A DNA stretch of 64,000 bases from Corynespora cassiicola (lineage: Eukaryota > Ascomycota > Dothideomycetes > Pleosporales > Corynesporascaceae). The stretch covers positions 124,001 through 188,000 of the forward strand of contig JAEUWY010000005.1 in NCBI GenBank assembly GCA_022059125.1, read 5' to 3'. The position numbers and the translations under genes were made by a program. Under the pieces are notes generated by a model. That model saw only the letters and a program-made list of their open reading frames with translations, was not told the DNA's origin and did not search any database. Positions 10,892-21,752 of the stretch are shown piece after piece. The number at the start of each line of letters is the position of its first letter. The stretch's first letter is position 1.

Positions 10892-11172
10892 ATGAAGTTC
10901 GTTCAAGTCATTATCGCTTTCGCTTCTGCTATAGCTGTAGTTGCGCTTCCTTTAGGTACGTAGTGTCTACTAAGACATGTACTCTGGACAAGTTCTAATT
11001 TTATCTAAGAAGCAAGCTCTACTAAAGCAGTTGAAGCTCCTGAGACAGCTAAGTAAGCTGTTATATGAATTTTGACCTACCGTCTTCTAACATCATCTAA
11101 AGAAGAGGACCTGGGGTTGATGAGGTTTCTGCTGGTCTTTATATCGATTGGGACAGTACTGGAGATAAATAG
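10892..11172 (+). CDS. Candidate RiPP precursor peptide, secreted, single Kex2-released core (58 aa, 3 exons)
   Basis: Exons are 10892-10955, 11010-11052 and 11103-11172, with introns of 54 and 50 bp carrying GTACGT and GTAAGC donors and CTAA-type branch points. The peptide starts with a typical signal sequence (residues 1-18 or so, hydrophobic and Ala-rich), followed by a short Glu/Ala/Thr-rich propeptide, a Lys-Arg pair at 36-37 and a 21-residue tail that contains Tyr49-Ile50-Asp51-Trp52. Signal peptide, propeptide and KR site before a small Tyr-containing peptide is the plan of dikaritin-type precursors. It has one core, not repeats. The neighbouring UstYa-like genes make this reading much stronger. 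Alternatives are a small secreted effector or a pheromone-like peptide. Both introns end in tandem AAG acceptors (see findings). Confidence 0.68.
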
Positions 11173-11587
11173 ATATATCTACAGCAGAAACATATAGTCC
11201 AATATAGGTTAATCTTCATGTTCTTCAAAACTATATTTATAAGCCCACGAGGTTCGAGTGGAACGTGATTATGTTACTACATAGTCAACTGCAACCTCAG
11301 ATTCACACCTCATACTATTAGGGACAGCAAATCATCATCTGAAAATCTATGGCCGGGATATTGCTTCTGAGTTAGAACAGCATAACTTACCATTTCTTTT
11401 TACCACTAAAACTCTCAAGACATCGGAGGGGATGCATCTTACCACTGTTACTCTTTCGATTTCTCCCAGAACTCTCGGGTTGATGTTTTGGGGATTTGGT
11501 TTTGAACTGAACGATGCTTTCTTCGTTGGATCTAACCATCTTCATTAATTATTCTGTGGTCGGTTAATAGAGCGACCATTTCATAAG
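11173..11587. other. Intergenic, nothing recognised
   Basis: This is the sequence between the precursor candidate and the next open frame. I see no open frame of note, repeat or motif. It probably carries the precursor's 3' untranslated region at its left end. Confidence 0.5.
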
Positions 11588-12412
11588 GTGAAGCTCCTGA
11601 TCACGGGTAGCCAGAATGATTTAAAGGCTTTGGAAAGTATCATCCCTGTCGAACTTATGGGAAAACTCACCCCTCTTGGAGATTTTATTGACTGCCTAGC
11701 CGCTTTTATAGCAGAGCACTTGATGGTGATTTCAGATGACTGTTTGCATCTTCAAGGTGGTTTAGACTGTGAAGCTTATGAGGAGCATCGCCGAACAGCC
11801 CAAGCACCTCAGCATAAACATGACGACTCATTTTTGCACAAGCACGAAGAAGACTGTATGTTAGGCTGCGAGATTGAATATGATTGCGACTTCGCTGATA
11901 TAGATGCCAAAGATCAAATATTTGAATGCAGATTGGAACGTGAAGACTATGAAAGCGATATGGAATACGGCTTTGCAAAATCGCAATTGGATCGTATTTT
12001 TTTTCCAACGAATCATGGGAGGATATCAACGAGAGGCGGAAGTCAAGGTCTGGAAGACCCTTGGAGGCCCCTCTAATTCAAACAAATCATACCCATGCGG
12101 CATGGAGTTTCCAAGGTAACGAACATCCCTGCAGACTAGAGGGCTTCGTTTACCGTTATGCCAAAAAGGCCTTAGCGGATATCTGTGAGGATGACGAAGA
12201 TGTATCATATTACCAGAGTGATAATAACTACGCCAATAAGTAGACACGTCGATTTGAAGTCTCTTCGTCAGACGAACTAGTGGGAGAGATGGGCATTGCA
12301 CATCCCAGACACTGGGAACTGGGGAGCAGAGAAGCAGATGAGGTGTGGTATTGGGATACGTATGAGCCTTGGATATACAATTTTGAAGTTTCGAAACAGA
12401 AATTTTAGAGTG
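11588..12412 (+). pseudogene. Unrecognised acidic protein gene, frame-broken
   Basis: I do not recognise this family. An open frame at 11588-12076 encodes an acidic, Cys/His-containing segment. At a run of eight T residues near 11998-12005 the reading shifts: the continuing frame gives SNESWEDINERRKSRS and then runs through 12061-12243, past an in-frame TAG at 12241-12243, to a Trp/Tyr-rich end (EVWYWDTYEPWIY) and a stop at about 12410. The consistent acidic and aromatic composition across the breaks suggests one gene with a frameshift and a nonsense codon. No upstream ATG is evident in the first frame. Unannotated introns or an assembly error in the T run are alternatives. Confidence 0.35.
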
Positions 12413-12499
12413 ATGGATTTGGAGAGTGTATTTCAGGAATTAAAAGGTGCAATAAGGACAGAGAAGATAGACGTTAACGGCAAAGCTTATAGTGTCTAA

Positions 12500-13352
12500 C
12501 AGTACTAAATACTATAGGTTATGCAGATTTGATGACACATGGAGTCTAAACGCCCACTTCCCCTATGTCTCTTGAAATTAAGTGTATATCCTACGCTGAT
12601 AAGGGAGCTTAATTCCATGTGAACATGCACTCTCCTGACCTAGACAGCAGCCTTGGAGTTTGATAACAAAGCAGGCTTTTCCAAACGGTTGGTGGCGTTC
12701 GTCACACGAATCTGTGACCGAATAATGCCAGCCTATTGTGATAACCTCTGAGTCAACGGTGTTTGAGTTCCTTGGATCATGTGGTGACTGATTGGTCGAG
12801 AAAGAAGATGTCGTATCAGGGCTTGGCAGTCAGCTTACGCCGCATGCACGTTCCCCATAGAGTGTTTACTTCTGGCAACATCCTCTCAGATTGACTATAC
12901 ATTTTTCAGTATACTAAACAAATCTCATTGTATGCTTGCCACGACTCTATTCGGAGAACACCTTTACCGGGCTCATATTGCTCGTTAATCCCCTCCTTCA
13001 AAGCAAGTTAAGGACCAGGTTGTCCCAATCGAGGATTCATGCAGGATTCATGTGATGAAATATCAACATACCACTGTGTGATCTTCCCTTGTGTGACACG
13101 GAGCAGTCCGATAGCAGCACGGTAGCTTTTCATTTCTCAACAACCCCAGGCGGTGTGAAACGTGAAGTTACACAACAGCTTCTGCCAACCACCTAATTAC
13201 TAGATGATCTGAGGAAAGCAGACACCTCTTTCTATATCATCTACAATCAAAAAAATCTTTAGCCATTCCGTGTCATCGTGTCATTTTTTGGTTCAGAAAT
13301 ATAATTTCTACTTTTTTTCTTGTCCTTTTACCTTGGGTCCAGCTTATATGTC
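12500..13352. other. Intergenic, nothing recognised
   Basis: I see stops in all frames and no repeat, RNA or transposon signature. The right end should contain the promoter of the following multi-exon gene. Confidence 0.5.
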
Positions 13353-14919
13353 ATGAAATATTTACGTAAGCGGAAAAGCGCACCAAAACAATCTGAAAAT
13401 GCTTAAAAAGCTCTCTACAACCCGCTACGACCAGATGAAAGCCTTCAGCGAGCGAAGGATACGCCCGCAGAACTATTCCTCAACACAATTGGCATTCGAC
13501 CCAACAATCCCGGCTGCGGAAGACATACATTTGATAATGACGAAATAAAGGTTTTGTCTGCAAAGATATATGAGATCGTAGGTAGAGAAACGGACAGAAT
13601 ATCCTACTCCCAGTTCTGCGATGCGCTTGCTCGAGAGCATTATCTCAAGGATGAGGTTGATGATATCCTGCAAGACTTGGGTCCGCTGATCTGGACCATC
13701 AGTCCCGTGTCTCATCACAATCGTATCCAGCCTATTCCATCGTCCATATACCCACGCCTTTTAAATTACTCAAAGAGCTCCGACCGCACAAAGTACGTCC
13801 ATGGCACTCAAACGTCTACCACTTGCTGATGAGTGTAGAATCAAAGTTTTAGTGCGTTGTTTCATCGCAAGAGCAATAAAACGAAAAACGTATGGACAAC
13901 ATCACCTTTCACGAAAGGTAGCAACAGATCGTCATGGGAGGAGCAATAAAAACGCCAATCGACGAGTAGACTACTCTCCTGTTCAGTCTCGAGAGGGTAG
14001 TAACTCTATGCATACATTTAAGTGCAATAAATCAGACTTAGTTGGAGCAATTATTCGTACCACTTTCTACTTAGACGACTTAGACACGTCTGAGGATGAA
14101 TTGGCCGCGACAGCGAAGCCTAAAGTTATGTCGCTAAAGCGATCAGTAGTTCATAATTCGAGCCATTTATCCAAGAAAGAAAGTACACAACAATCTCAAA
14201 GTTCCAGGAGACAAGATAGGGTTTCGAAACTAAAAATCAGGGAAAACAACTCGCCTGACCCGATTTCTTTGGATAGCTTCGGGACGTTTGGGAGAATAGA
14301 GGAAGATGCCAGACTAGCGAACACCGCCAATGACCACGACTCAATGTCTCGCGGAAGCAACATCCGAAAAAGTGAGCTTCCAATGGTCAATACAGAGGCC
14401 AATAAAAGTGCTGAACACTCTATAGGGCGAAAAAAGGGCTGCTCTCCTTCTAAATATATGCTATTGAGAGATAGCTCGTCTCGATCAGGATCCATATCCC
14501 AACCAAACAGGCCCCCAAATCCGATTTTATCTTCTGGAATTGATGTTCCAAATATGGAAAAAGGACTGGATAGTGTTCATATGGTTGAATGTATCGCAGA
14601 GCAGGGATCAAGTGATATAAATTCAACTGAAGCCACGGCTAACGATAATGACGAGGTTCCATGTCCTGAAAAAATTTGCCAAGGCCCCCCACGGACAAGG
14701 ATCTCTCTTTGCTTAGAGCTTTCACGCGAACTCATGATTTCAGTCAAACAGCCATCGCCTTCAATCGAGAGGATTCTCACAGCTACTACATTGGTTGAAT
14801 CTGTATTGTTGGCCCCAATGAGGATACCCGAAAGCTACAAACTGTGGATCGCAATGCATGAGAAGCTTCGAGAATTCCAGAAAAAACATCTCTCCAAGGA
14901 ACTTTCGAGGACGTCATGA
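13353..14919 (+). CDS. Uncharacterised protein, 4 exons (about 469 aa), possible late frameshift
   Basis: I do not recognise the family. Exons fit as 13353-13365, 13411-13792, 13853-13917 and 13970-14919, with introns of 45, 60 and 52 bp (donors GTAAGC, GTACGT, GTAGCA). The N-terminal part is well structured (PLYNPLRPDESL, then a helical IKVLSAKIYEIVGRE segment); the middle is Ser/Arg/Asp-rich and probably disordered; the end is helical. A further frame at 14916-15167, rich in Trp and Leu, looks coding and would follow directly if the A6 run near 14884-14889 differed by one base. If the C-terminal part belongs to the gene, the protein would reach about 550 aa. I cannot say whether the break is real. 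A first exon of 13 nt also leaves the start uncertain. Confidence 0.5.
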
Positions 14920-15167
14920 ATTATATGAAGGTCTCGAGCAAGGTGAACAAGATATGTATACAGTCATGGGTTGCACTCAATGCGTTGCATATCTGGACTG
15001 ATCAAAAGCAACGCAATAGTTCTTGGATCGACGAGTCTTCTCTCAACCGTGAACTAGCACAGTTCTTTTGTGAGCTTCTCCAGGGAATGTACTTTTCTGC
15101 ATCCGACTGGGAACGCCAAATGCAAGAGTATAATTCAGGACTATTGAAGTGGTTTCAATGCGCTTGA
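14916..15167 (+). other. Probable 3' coding continuation of the preceding gene in another frame
   Basis: This 83-codon frame has strongly protein-like composition, with segments such as WVALNALHIWTDQKQR and LAQFFCELLQGMYF. Read upstream it stays open back to about 14865, across the end of the preceding open frame. I found no phase-compatible intron that links them. It is either the frameshifted C-terminus of that gene or an exon whose splice donor I cannot see. Confidence 0.35.
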
Positions 15168-16254
15168 GAGATATGAGGAAATGTAGTAACAGAATAGTTT
15201 GAGATAGAAAGTTATTCACTGGCTGAATAACTTCTGTGTTATTTTTTGTAAAGTAATCCAATTGTCTGCTTCATACTAGTCTATTCAAGAGAGATTTTTT
15301 CACGATTTTGGACCTAGAGTCCTGAAAAACACGAAATATTTCTCACAACAGACCTACGGCTGTCTGAGTGACACAAGAAAGCGAGGGACACAAGAAAGCG
15401 AGGGACACGAGAAGAAGGGACACTTGGTTGCTTCAGGCAGGGCATGTTGGAACGGGTTCATACTAGTCTATGACATCGCATCTTTACTATTCAACATACC
15501 GCGATGCATGCACTTCTACCACTCCGCCGCCTTTTTGGAGTCGAGCAGAGTATCCTCAGCCGTGAACTGGGCCTGATGCCATCGTACTGCGATGTCAAGC
15601 TCAAAAACAGAGTTGATTCGCACTTTGATCTCTGGTTATGCGAAGATTTTCTTGCGGGCTAAGGGGTTGGCTTCGGGCAAACAGGTGTTGCGGGGGACGG
15701 TTGAAGATGTAGGACTGCTTGGGACAGGCGCTGAGGATATCAGCTCATAGGATAGTGGTTTCGACAATGGAGACTATGAACGCAACTAGCTAGTCCTACA
15801 AAGTTGCAGCAATCCTGAGGATGAAGGCATGGAAGAAGTGGGCAAGAAAAAGAGACTTGATTGTGCAGAAATCTGGAGATCGATGAGCTCGCACTACAAG
15901 ATGAGATTGAGTAGATGGAGCTGCCAAAAAAATAGCGCAAAAGCTTGTTCATGATCCTGAATGAAAAAAAGGTAGAAGATTAAGGGACGCGAAGTAGTTG
16001 AATGTAAAGATTTGTGGATTTTGGGCCCACAGGGGACAGTGGGCAAATGCAATGCGCGTCATCCGACCGCGGCTAGGATGGACGTGCAAAGGACCGCACG
16101 GGCCCGGTCGACGCCAGCTTTATTTCGAGCTCACTCCACCGCGAAAACCCGCCCTCCCTCTATTTCCGCCATTGCGCCCGCCTTGCGCCCGCACTACGCC
16201 CAATAGCTCCGAATCGATTGCTGCGATAGCCACTTGATTGATTTCTGCCCGAGG
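15168..16254. other. Intergenic, with a short tandem repeat and a decayed coding-like patch
   Basis: The region contains a 17-bp tandem repeat at 15371-15419 (unit ACACAAGAAAGCGAGGG, about 2.9 copies). A 15-bp direct repeat, TTCATACTAGTCTAT, occurs at 15270-15284 and 15457-15471. The stretch 15470-15960 reads like a decayed gene (broken acidic and Lys-rich frames) but I cannot identify it. The COX19 promoter must lie at the right end. Confidence 0.45.
15371..15419. repeat. 17-bp minisatellite, about 2.9 copies
   Basis: Two perfect copies of ACACAAGAAAGCGAGGG are followed by a degenerate third copy. It lies within the 187-bp interval bounded by the two TTCATACTAGTCTAT direct repeats. Confidence 0.7.
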
Positions 16255-16994
16255 ATGAGTACATTTGGAGGACCTGGCGGTGGCCAAAAGATCACGAAGC
16301 CGACCCCGTACGCCCAAGTCACCATGCGTCCCTTTGTCGAACAAAGACTGAGCTTCAGACCGTAGGCCCGAACGCGGCTCGTTTCCCCTCGATCATGATG
16401 GTGCGGTAGCTGCTTCCGTCCCAATACCGCCTCGCTGACCCATTCCAGGCGAATGCAAGTCCATCATGGCCTCGTACCTCAAGTGCCTGCGATCGCACCG
16501 CGGAACGAACGACTCCGAATGCCGCGAACTATCCAAATCATACCTGACGTGTCGAATGGAGCGGTACGTACTATCTTCTTGATATATCCAAGCAAGGGCA
16601 GCTGGCATCTTGTGATACCGCCCTGTCAAACTGCTTTGAACCAGGTACTGGGGACGCTGCGAAGGGAGGGAGAGTGAAGAGGGATATGCATTCCTTGCCT
16701 CCTGTCAAGATCTGAAACGATGGAGCCGCATATTTGTCTTATCGGATTGCCATCTCCACTTTCTTCTGTCACACTGCCTCGGCCGCTCCCGAACCAGCCC
16801 ATCACTTGCCCAAAATAGCCACCTCGCTGCGACTCTATGACTGTGCTGACCCCTTTTGTCACTGAAGGAACCTCATGGCCCCCGACTCTTTCAAGAATCT
16901 GGGCTTCCCAGATGCCGACGAGAACGCTCCCACTGCAACCCCATCGCAACCGCAACCCATATCCCAATCCCAAGAGAAGCGGCGGACGTCCTAG
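16255..16994 (+). CDS. COX19: Cox19, mitochondrial twin-CX9C copper chaperone (109 aa, 4 exons)
   Basis: Exons are 16255-16307, 16366-16400, 16449-16563 and 16868-16994; introns are 58, 48, 48 and 304 bp in order of the gaps except that only three gaps exist (58, 48 and 304 bp). The joined protein begins MSTFGGPGGGQKITKPTPPE and continues with GSFPLDHDGECK, a signature of the Cox19 family. Twin CX9C motifs are at Cys32/Cys42 and Cys54/Cys64, and the typical RNLMAPDSFKNLGF tail follows. The protein acts in the mitochondrial intermembrane space in copper delivery and assembly of cytochrome c oxidase, imported through the Mia40 disulphide relay. The C-terminus has a Gln/Pro-rich extension of about 25 residues. 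Short exons and a 304-bp last intron make it easy to miss. No link to its neighbours is evident. Confidence 0.93.
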
Positions 16995-19900
16995 CTGAGC
17001 CGACGTGCCATTGGAATGAAGCATGCCACGTCCCGGTCAATGGTTCGGAAGCAACCGAACAACCGAGCGAGCCTCCAGCCAATCTCCACTCTCCCGCCTC
17101 CTGCTTCTTGTAGCGACCGGTATACCTATTTGGGCGGGCTTCGTTGGTACAGGGACGAATAGTTAGGATCAAGAGAGGGTTATCGATTTGACAGGCAGGT
17201 TACATTACATGACTGCCCTGCAGCCTCCTCTCCTGTCTCATTTCAAAACAAGACAGCAGTGAAACAGTGGGGATTCGGAATAGGAAACGCAAAGCGCAGG
17301 GAGGGAGTAAAATATGCCTGATGCGGCCGAGGCTTATGGATTTCGAAGACACAGACAGGAGTGACAAGTTGACAGCTTACCGTGAGGCATGTTATCCATC
17401 GCGCGACGCCTCATGTCGTGATGAGGCAGTGCGGCAGTGCCTGTGGTAGCAAAGAGATAGCCGCAGTACGACAAACTTCCAGTAGAAATTACTAAAACCA
17501 TTCAATATCGATACGAGTCATTGGTCTATGCTGAGCCACATGCCCCCCTCCCCTTCACATGTCCCATTCTCTCCCTTTTGTCACAAACACTGTGGTGTGC
17601 AAACTCGCCGCCACCAAGACTAAGACAGGCATCACCCTCCCCTCTTCTCCCCGCGCCCCCCTCCCTCCGCTACACACGGACACACCACTCACATACCCCG
17701 ATCGACACTGCAGCACGGGTACGAGGTGAGATGTGAGATTGTGGGTGCAACGTCGCACCGGTGGCCACCCAGAGGCGGATTTGCAACCGAGCCAGTCACT
17801 TTTCTTGCCCTCCAAGCAAGTCGCCCATCTGCATGGGGTCACTGGGGTTGTGCCCGCGTGCACCTTTTTATCTCTTCCCCATCTTCTAAAATAAAGGTTG
17901 GGCTGGACCAGCCTGCTACTGCGGGAGGTGCAGCGTTCGGATGATGGGCAAGTGCGCGTTTAGGCGCAGTGACATCGATGTCTCTAGCGTGGATATGGCA
18001 TCGGCCTGGCGTGTATACCACGGGGTGGTGCGAAGGGGCGGATGATGGAGTGCTGGTCGGTGAGGAAAAATGTCCTCCCAGGAGAGGGTGGGTAGGGCAA
18101 GTTGTAGTGGTATACGGTGCAGTCCATTAGCTCAGTCTGCTAGTAAGTGTGTAGGCAGATAGGCAATAGTCTCATCCTCATTAGCCAACAAGCACCCAGC
18201 CAATCATGATGAGGTAATTCAAAGGGAAGAGGAGTGGTGCGAGCGAAGAAGAATAAAGGATGAGACAAACATGCATGATAAAAGTCTCTAGTATAGGAGA
18301 CAGGGTGTTGGGATTATAGACGTCGACCGCTCCGGCCGTGGATTGCCGTTTCGCACGCATGGGATGCGATTGCGTGACGCAGACACAGGAGCTCCAGACG
18401 GCGAGGCTACGTTGTGCGGCAGGTGTCAGGGCCGTGATCTGATGGCAAGTTGTGCACGGCCAAAGGGAGGGCGGTGGAATGGGACACGGAGCTTAGCTTT
18501 GGGCTTGCAACCGTTATATCCAGGTTGCTTCTTCGAACTAACGTCCCCACTAGATGGGTGATGCGACATACTGCGCTCACCATCCTCCCTACGGACAAGT
18601 TTGGCGGTCGGATGGTGCTCGTCTTCTTGGATTCGGGCACTGCACGCGAACTGGCTCGGTGCCTGTTGAGCAGAGCAGGTAGGCACTTGGCCGCAGTGTG
18701 ACTCGATGGACCCCAACCAAAGTCTGTCGGGAAACGATTGCGTAGATGGTACTCCTATCTTGCGCTACAACGAGCGAGCGGGGCTGGGGGAGTTGCTCCG
18801 ATCTTCCGTCTGAGTGTGGTACTTGGGACTATTTATCAGGGCTCCCACACGGCGAAAGCGGAATCTGAATGGACGAAGGAAACCATCAAACAAGCACGCA
18901 AAATCCCTATTCGCAGTCATCTATTTGAGGTTAGAAAAAGGGCTCCAAGTCATACCGTTGATTCCAAGCCTGTACAAGCTGCAGGAATAAAAGAGTCAAA
19001 CACTCCAACTACCACAAGTCAAGCCAAACAATGCCATTTCTCAACTCTGTATCCCCAGCATCTACCTTCCTAATCCCATGACCAAAACGTTCTCTATGCG
19101 TTTCGCCAGCATACCAATGACAGCCTGCATCTAAATGACGCCACTATACGCCCAAGTCTGAAACCTCAAGTCACAGCCCAAGCACAGCATCTGTCAGTAA
19201 CCTCGCCCTCGCCCTAGCCCTCGTCCCCAACCGCCCATCCACCCGCGCCCAAATCCTCCATGCCGGTGCGGCGCACCCATCTTTAAGCCTACGCTAACAA
19301 ATCCAAATCCTCCTCCACCCGTCCGTCGCACCGACGCTAGTCTAGTTCCTCGACTGACTACGCCGCTCGGAAACTCTATGGGAAGCCTCACTCTGCCTCT
19401 TCCGGGAACCTTGCTGCCTACATGCGTGCGCGTATGCATGCAGCAAGCAGGGGCCCATCAGCCAGCCATCCAGAAGGTTAGAAAGCTAATAGTCTAGTGG
19501 GTGAGAGAGAGAGCAGGAGCGACAGAGGAAGGGAAGGAGGCTTTTGTCGTCGCTCGGCACGAGGACCTGCGCCGGGACGCGCCGTGCTCGCCCTCTGCAT
19601 CCTTTTGCACGCCCACGCATGCAGCTGCGCATGCAGCTGCGAGTACGTACATGCGCTTAGTTGGGAGCCAAGGGCTGCTGTCCCGAGCAGCAGATGCACA
19701 TTTAGGCTCAGCGATAATGGGTGGTGTACGTATGCGCGTGTGTGGTACACGAATGGACGATGATGTCAACATGGATCCTGCACACCATACCCCATGCCTA
19801 CCTCCGCGCCTCCGCGCCTCCGCGCGTCCTCTGTACGAAGCCTATTCGGATGGAAAGTAACAGGTGAGAATGCCTCTACGCCTCCTTTTGAACTCATGAC

Positions 19901-21752
19901 GAGAAAAAAAAACTGAATCAACAAAGAGCAGGCAGTGCACAAAAAAAAAAAGGTTTCTCGCTTGCCTGCCTACGAGGCGGACTTGCATGTCTCAAGCACT
20001 GTTTCCACTGTAGGTACCTACATCGATGATAGTGACTCACCACACCTCGCAAGTCCCCTCCCCCCCTCGGAACCACCCGAGAGGCATCCAAAGAGCAAGC
20101 AAGAAAAAAGCACGAATAGAGACATTGCCAGAGGACTAGGCAGGCAATCAATGCTTGCAATCCTCCATCCTCCCGTCCAATGCTGCCCTTCCCACACCGT
20201 CGGGAATAACCAACACTTCACACCCATACCCCCAAGACACACGCCCCCCTCCTTCCCTGACCCCCCTCCCTGCCCCGAGTCCTTTGATATGCCATCTGCC
20301 TCTGCGATAGTCGCAACTTTAGCCCTTTTCATACACCGTACAGTGGCAGTAAAGCCTGCCTGCTTGCCTGCACCAGAACCCTCGGGATCCGACACTTCGA
20401 CTCCCTCTAGACTCGTACTACACAGCCCAGCCCATCCCCCAACCCCAACCCCAGGCAGCGCAATGACCTCCTCTATTGTCATGTCCCCTCCCTCCATCTC
20501 ATCGCTTACAAACCCATCAACAAAGTCCCGCGGGAATAATAAGTGGGCAAAAAAAAAGCACAAGCCAACAAGAAACCAAGACATGGGCGTGTGTGGCGTG
20601 GGGGCGGAGCAAAAGCATGGATTACGAAGAGGGCGCGGAGTGGCGATTGGATGGGAGAGAGGGAGAGGAGTGAGAGGCTACAAGGCTGCCGTTTGGCGTC
20701 CACTTCCCCACTCCCCTCCACCCCCCCTCCAGATGGGCATCGGTAGCTGCCCATCCGCGTAAGCGCTCAGACTCAGACCCCCCGGCTTGAGCCCAAGCCT
20801 GAGGCAACATGTCTTTTTTTCCTCTGCCCCCATTTTCTCGATTTTTGCACATCATCGCCATGGCATCCTGCAACCAAGTCAGCCATGGTCACACACCACT
20901 TCCAGTGCATCATCACTGTCGATCCCATGTGGCACAAGAGGTTCAAAGAATGTTTGTTTCATTGATGCTTTAGGAAAGGCAATCCATATCTGTAATCCAT
21001 CATCATCCCTGATCCTGTCGGTCGAAGGAAAAGGGGAAAAACAAATTCCGAAAACGAAATAACGCAGAGCATCAAGGAAAAGAAAACAAGGAAAACACCA
21101 AGCCATGGCTCTCATCCTCATCTCCCTGGCAACGCCGTGCGTACTCCCCATATGCTGCAGATGGCCATGTAAATGAGAAAGCTAGATTAAAGAACTATAC
21201 TGAGTGGTGTCGCACAAAACATGAAGAGCATCCGATAACGTCCTGACCCATGCAAGATAGCAAACATGTGATGAAAGAGCGAAAAGAGGACCCACAAACG
21301 CTGTACCCGCCATCTAGGGCAAGGCAGATACTCATCCTCGGTGATGGAAAAAAAAAGGGAAAAGACGCGAACCAGAAACCCATGTCTAACTCCGGGCCCG
21401 GGTTGTAGGAGAGACGTAACCGTCTGTCTCGCCCTGAGCCATGCGTGATGAGATACTCCGAGTACGCCAGGGATGTGCAGTGAGGCGGTCGAAAGATATT
21501 ATTCAAGGAGATGGGTATGTTGCGAGTGGAAAGTGCAAACTCCATCCGTCTATCGGCCAGCAATGACGGCGTGTGCTGGACAAACAGGAAGCAGGGCGAT
21601 GCCGGGTGTGGCGCTGTCCCGCACTTCTGCCGTAGCAAATGCACATGCCAATGCAAGAATGTACGTGTATCGTGGTAGTGCCGGGGGTATCATGGGAAGA
21701 AACAGAATGTCGATGCTTGAAAGAGAAGACGAAGGTGTAGAACATGAAGCGT
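16995..21752. other. 4.7-kb gene-free GC-rich stretch
   Basis: No recognisable protein gene is seen. Open frames here are low-complexity shadows rich in Pro, Ser, Arg and Gly, with none of the signals used elsewhere in the window (family motifs, phase-matched introns). Pyrimidine-rich tracts (for example 20220-20280 and 20700-20735) and short A-runs are frequent. The right end should contain the long 3' untranslated region of the bHLH gene. A non-coding RNA is possible but cannot be shown from sequence. Confidence 0.5.

Noticed and set aside
13401..13410. TAA at 13404 as a nonsense mutation near the start of the 13.4-kb gene
   Set aside because: A 45-bp intron 13366-13410 with a GTAAGC donor removes it and keeps the frame, so no mutation need be invoked.
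18120..18185. tRNA-like D-arm text (TTAGCTCAGT)
   Set aside because: No matching acceptor stem or T-arm GGTTCGA-type segment follows; no cloverleaf could be formed.
19935..20762. 275-codon forward frame and an overlapping 188-codon reverse frame at 20018-20584
   Set aside because: Both are low-complexity (Pro/Ser or Gly/Ser), overlap each other, and show no motif, signal or intron logic. They are typical of GC-rich, C-tract-rich non-coding DNA.
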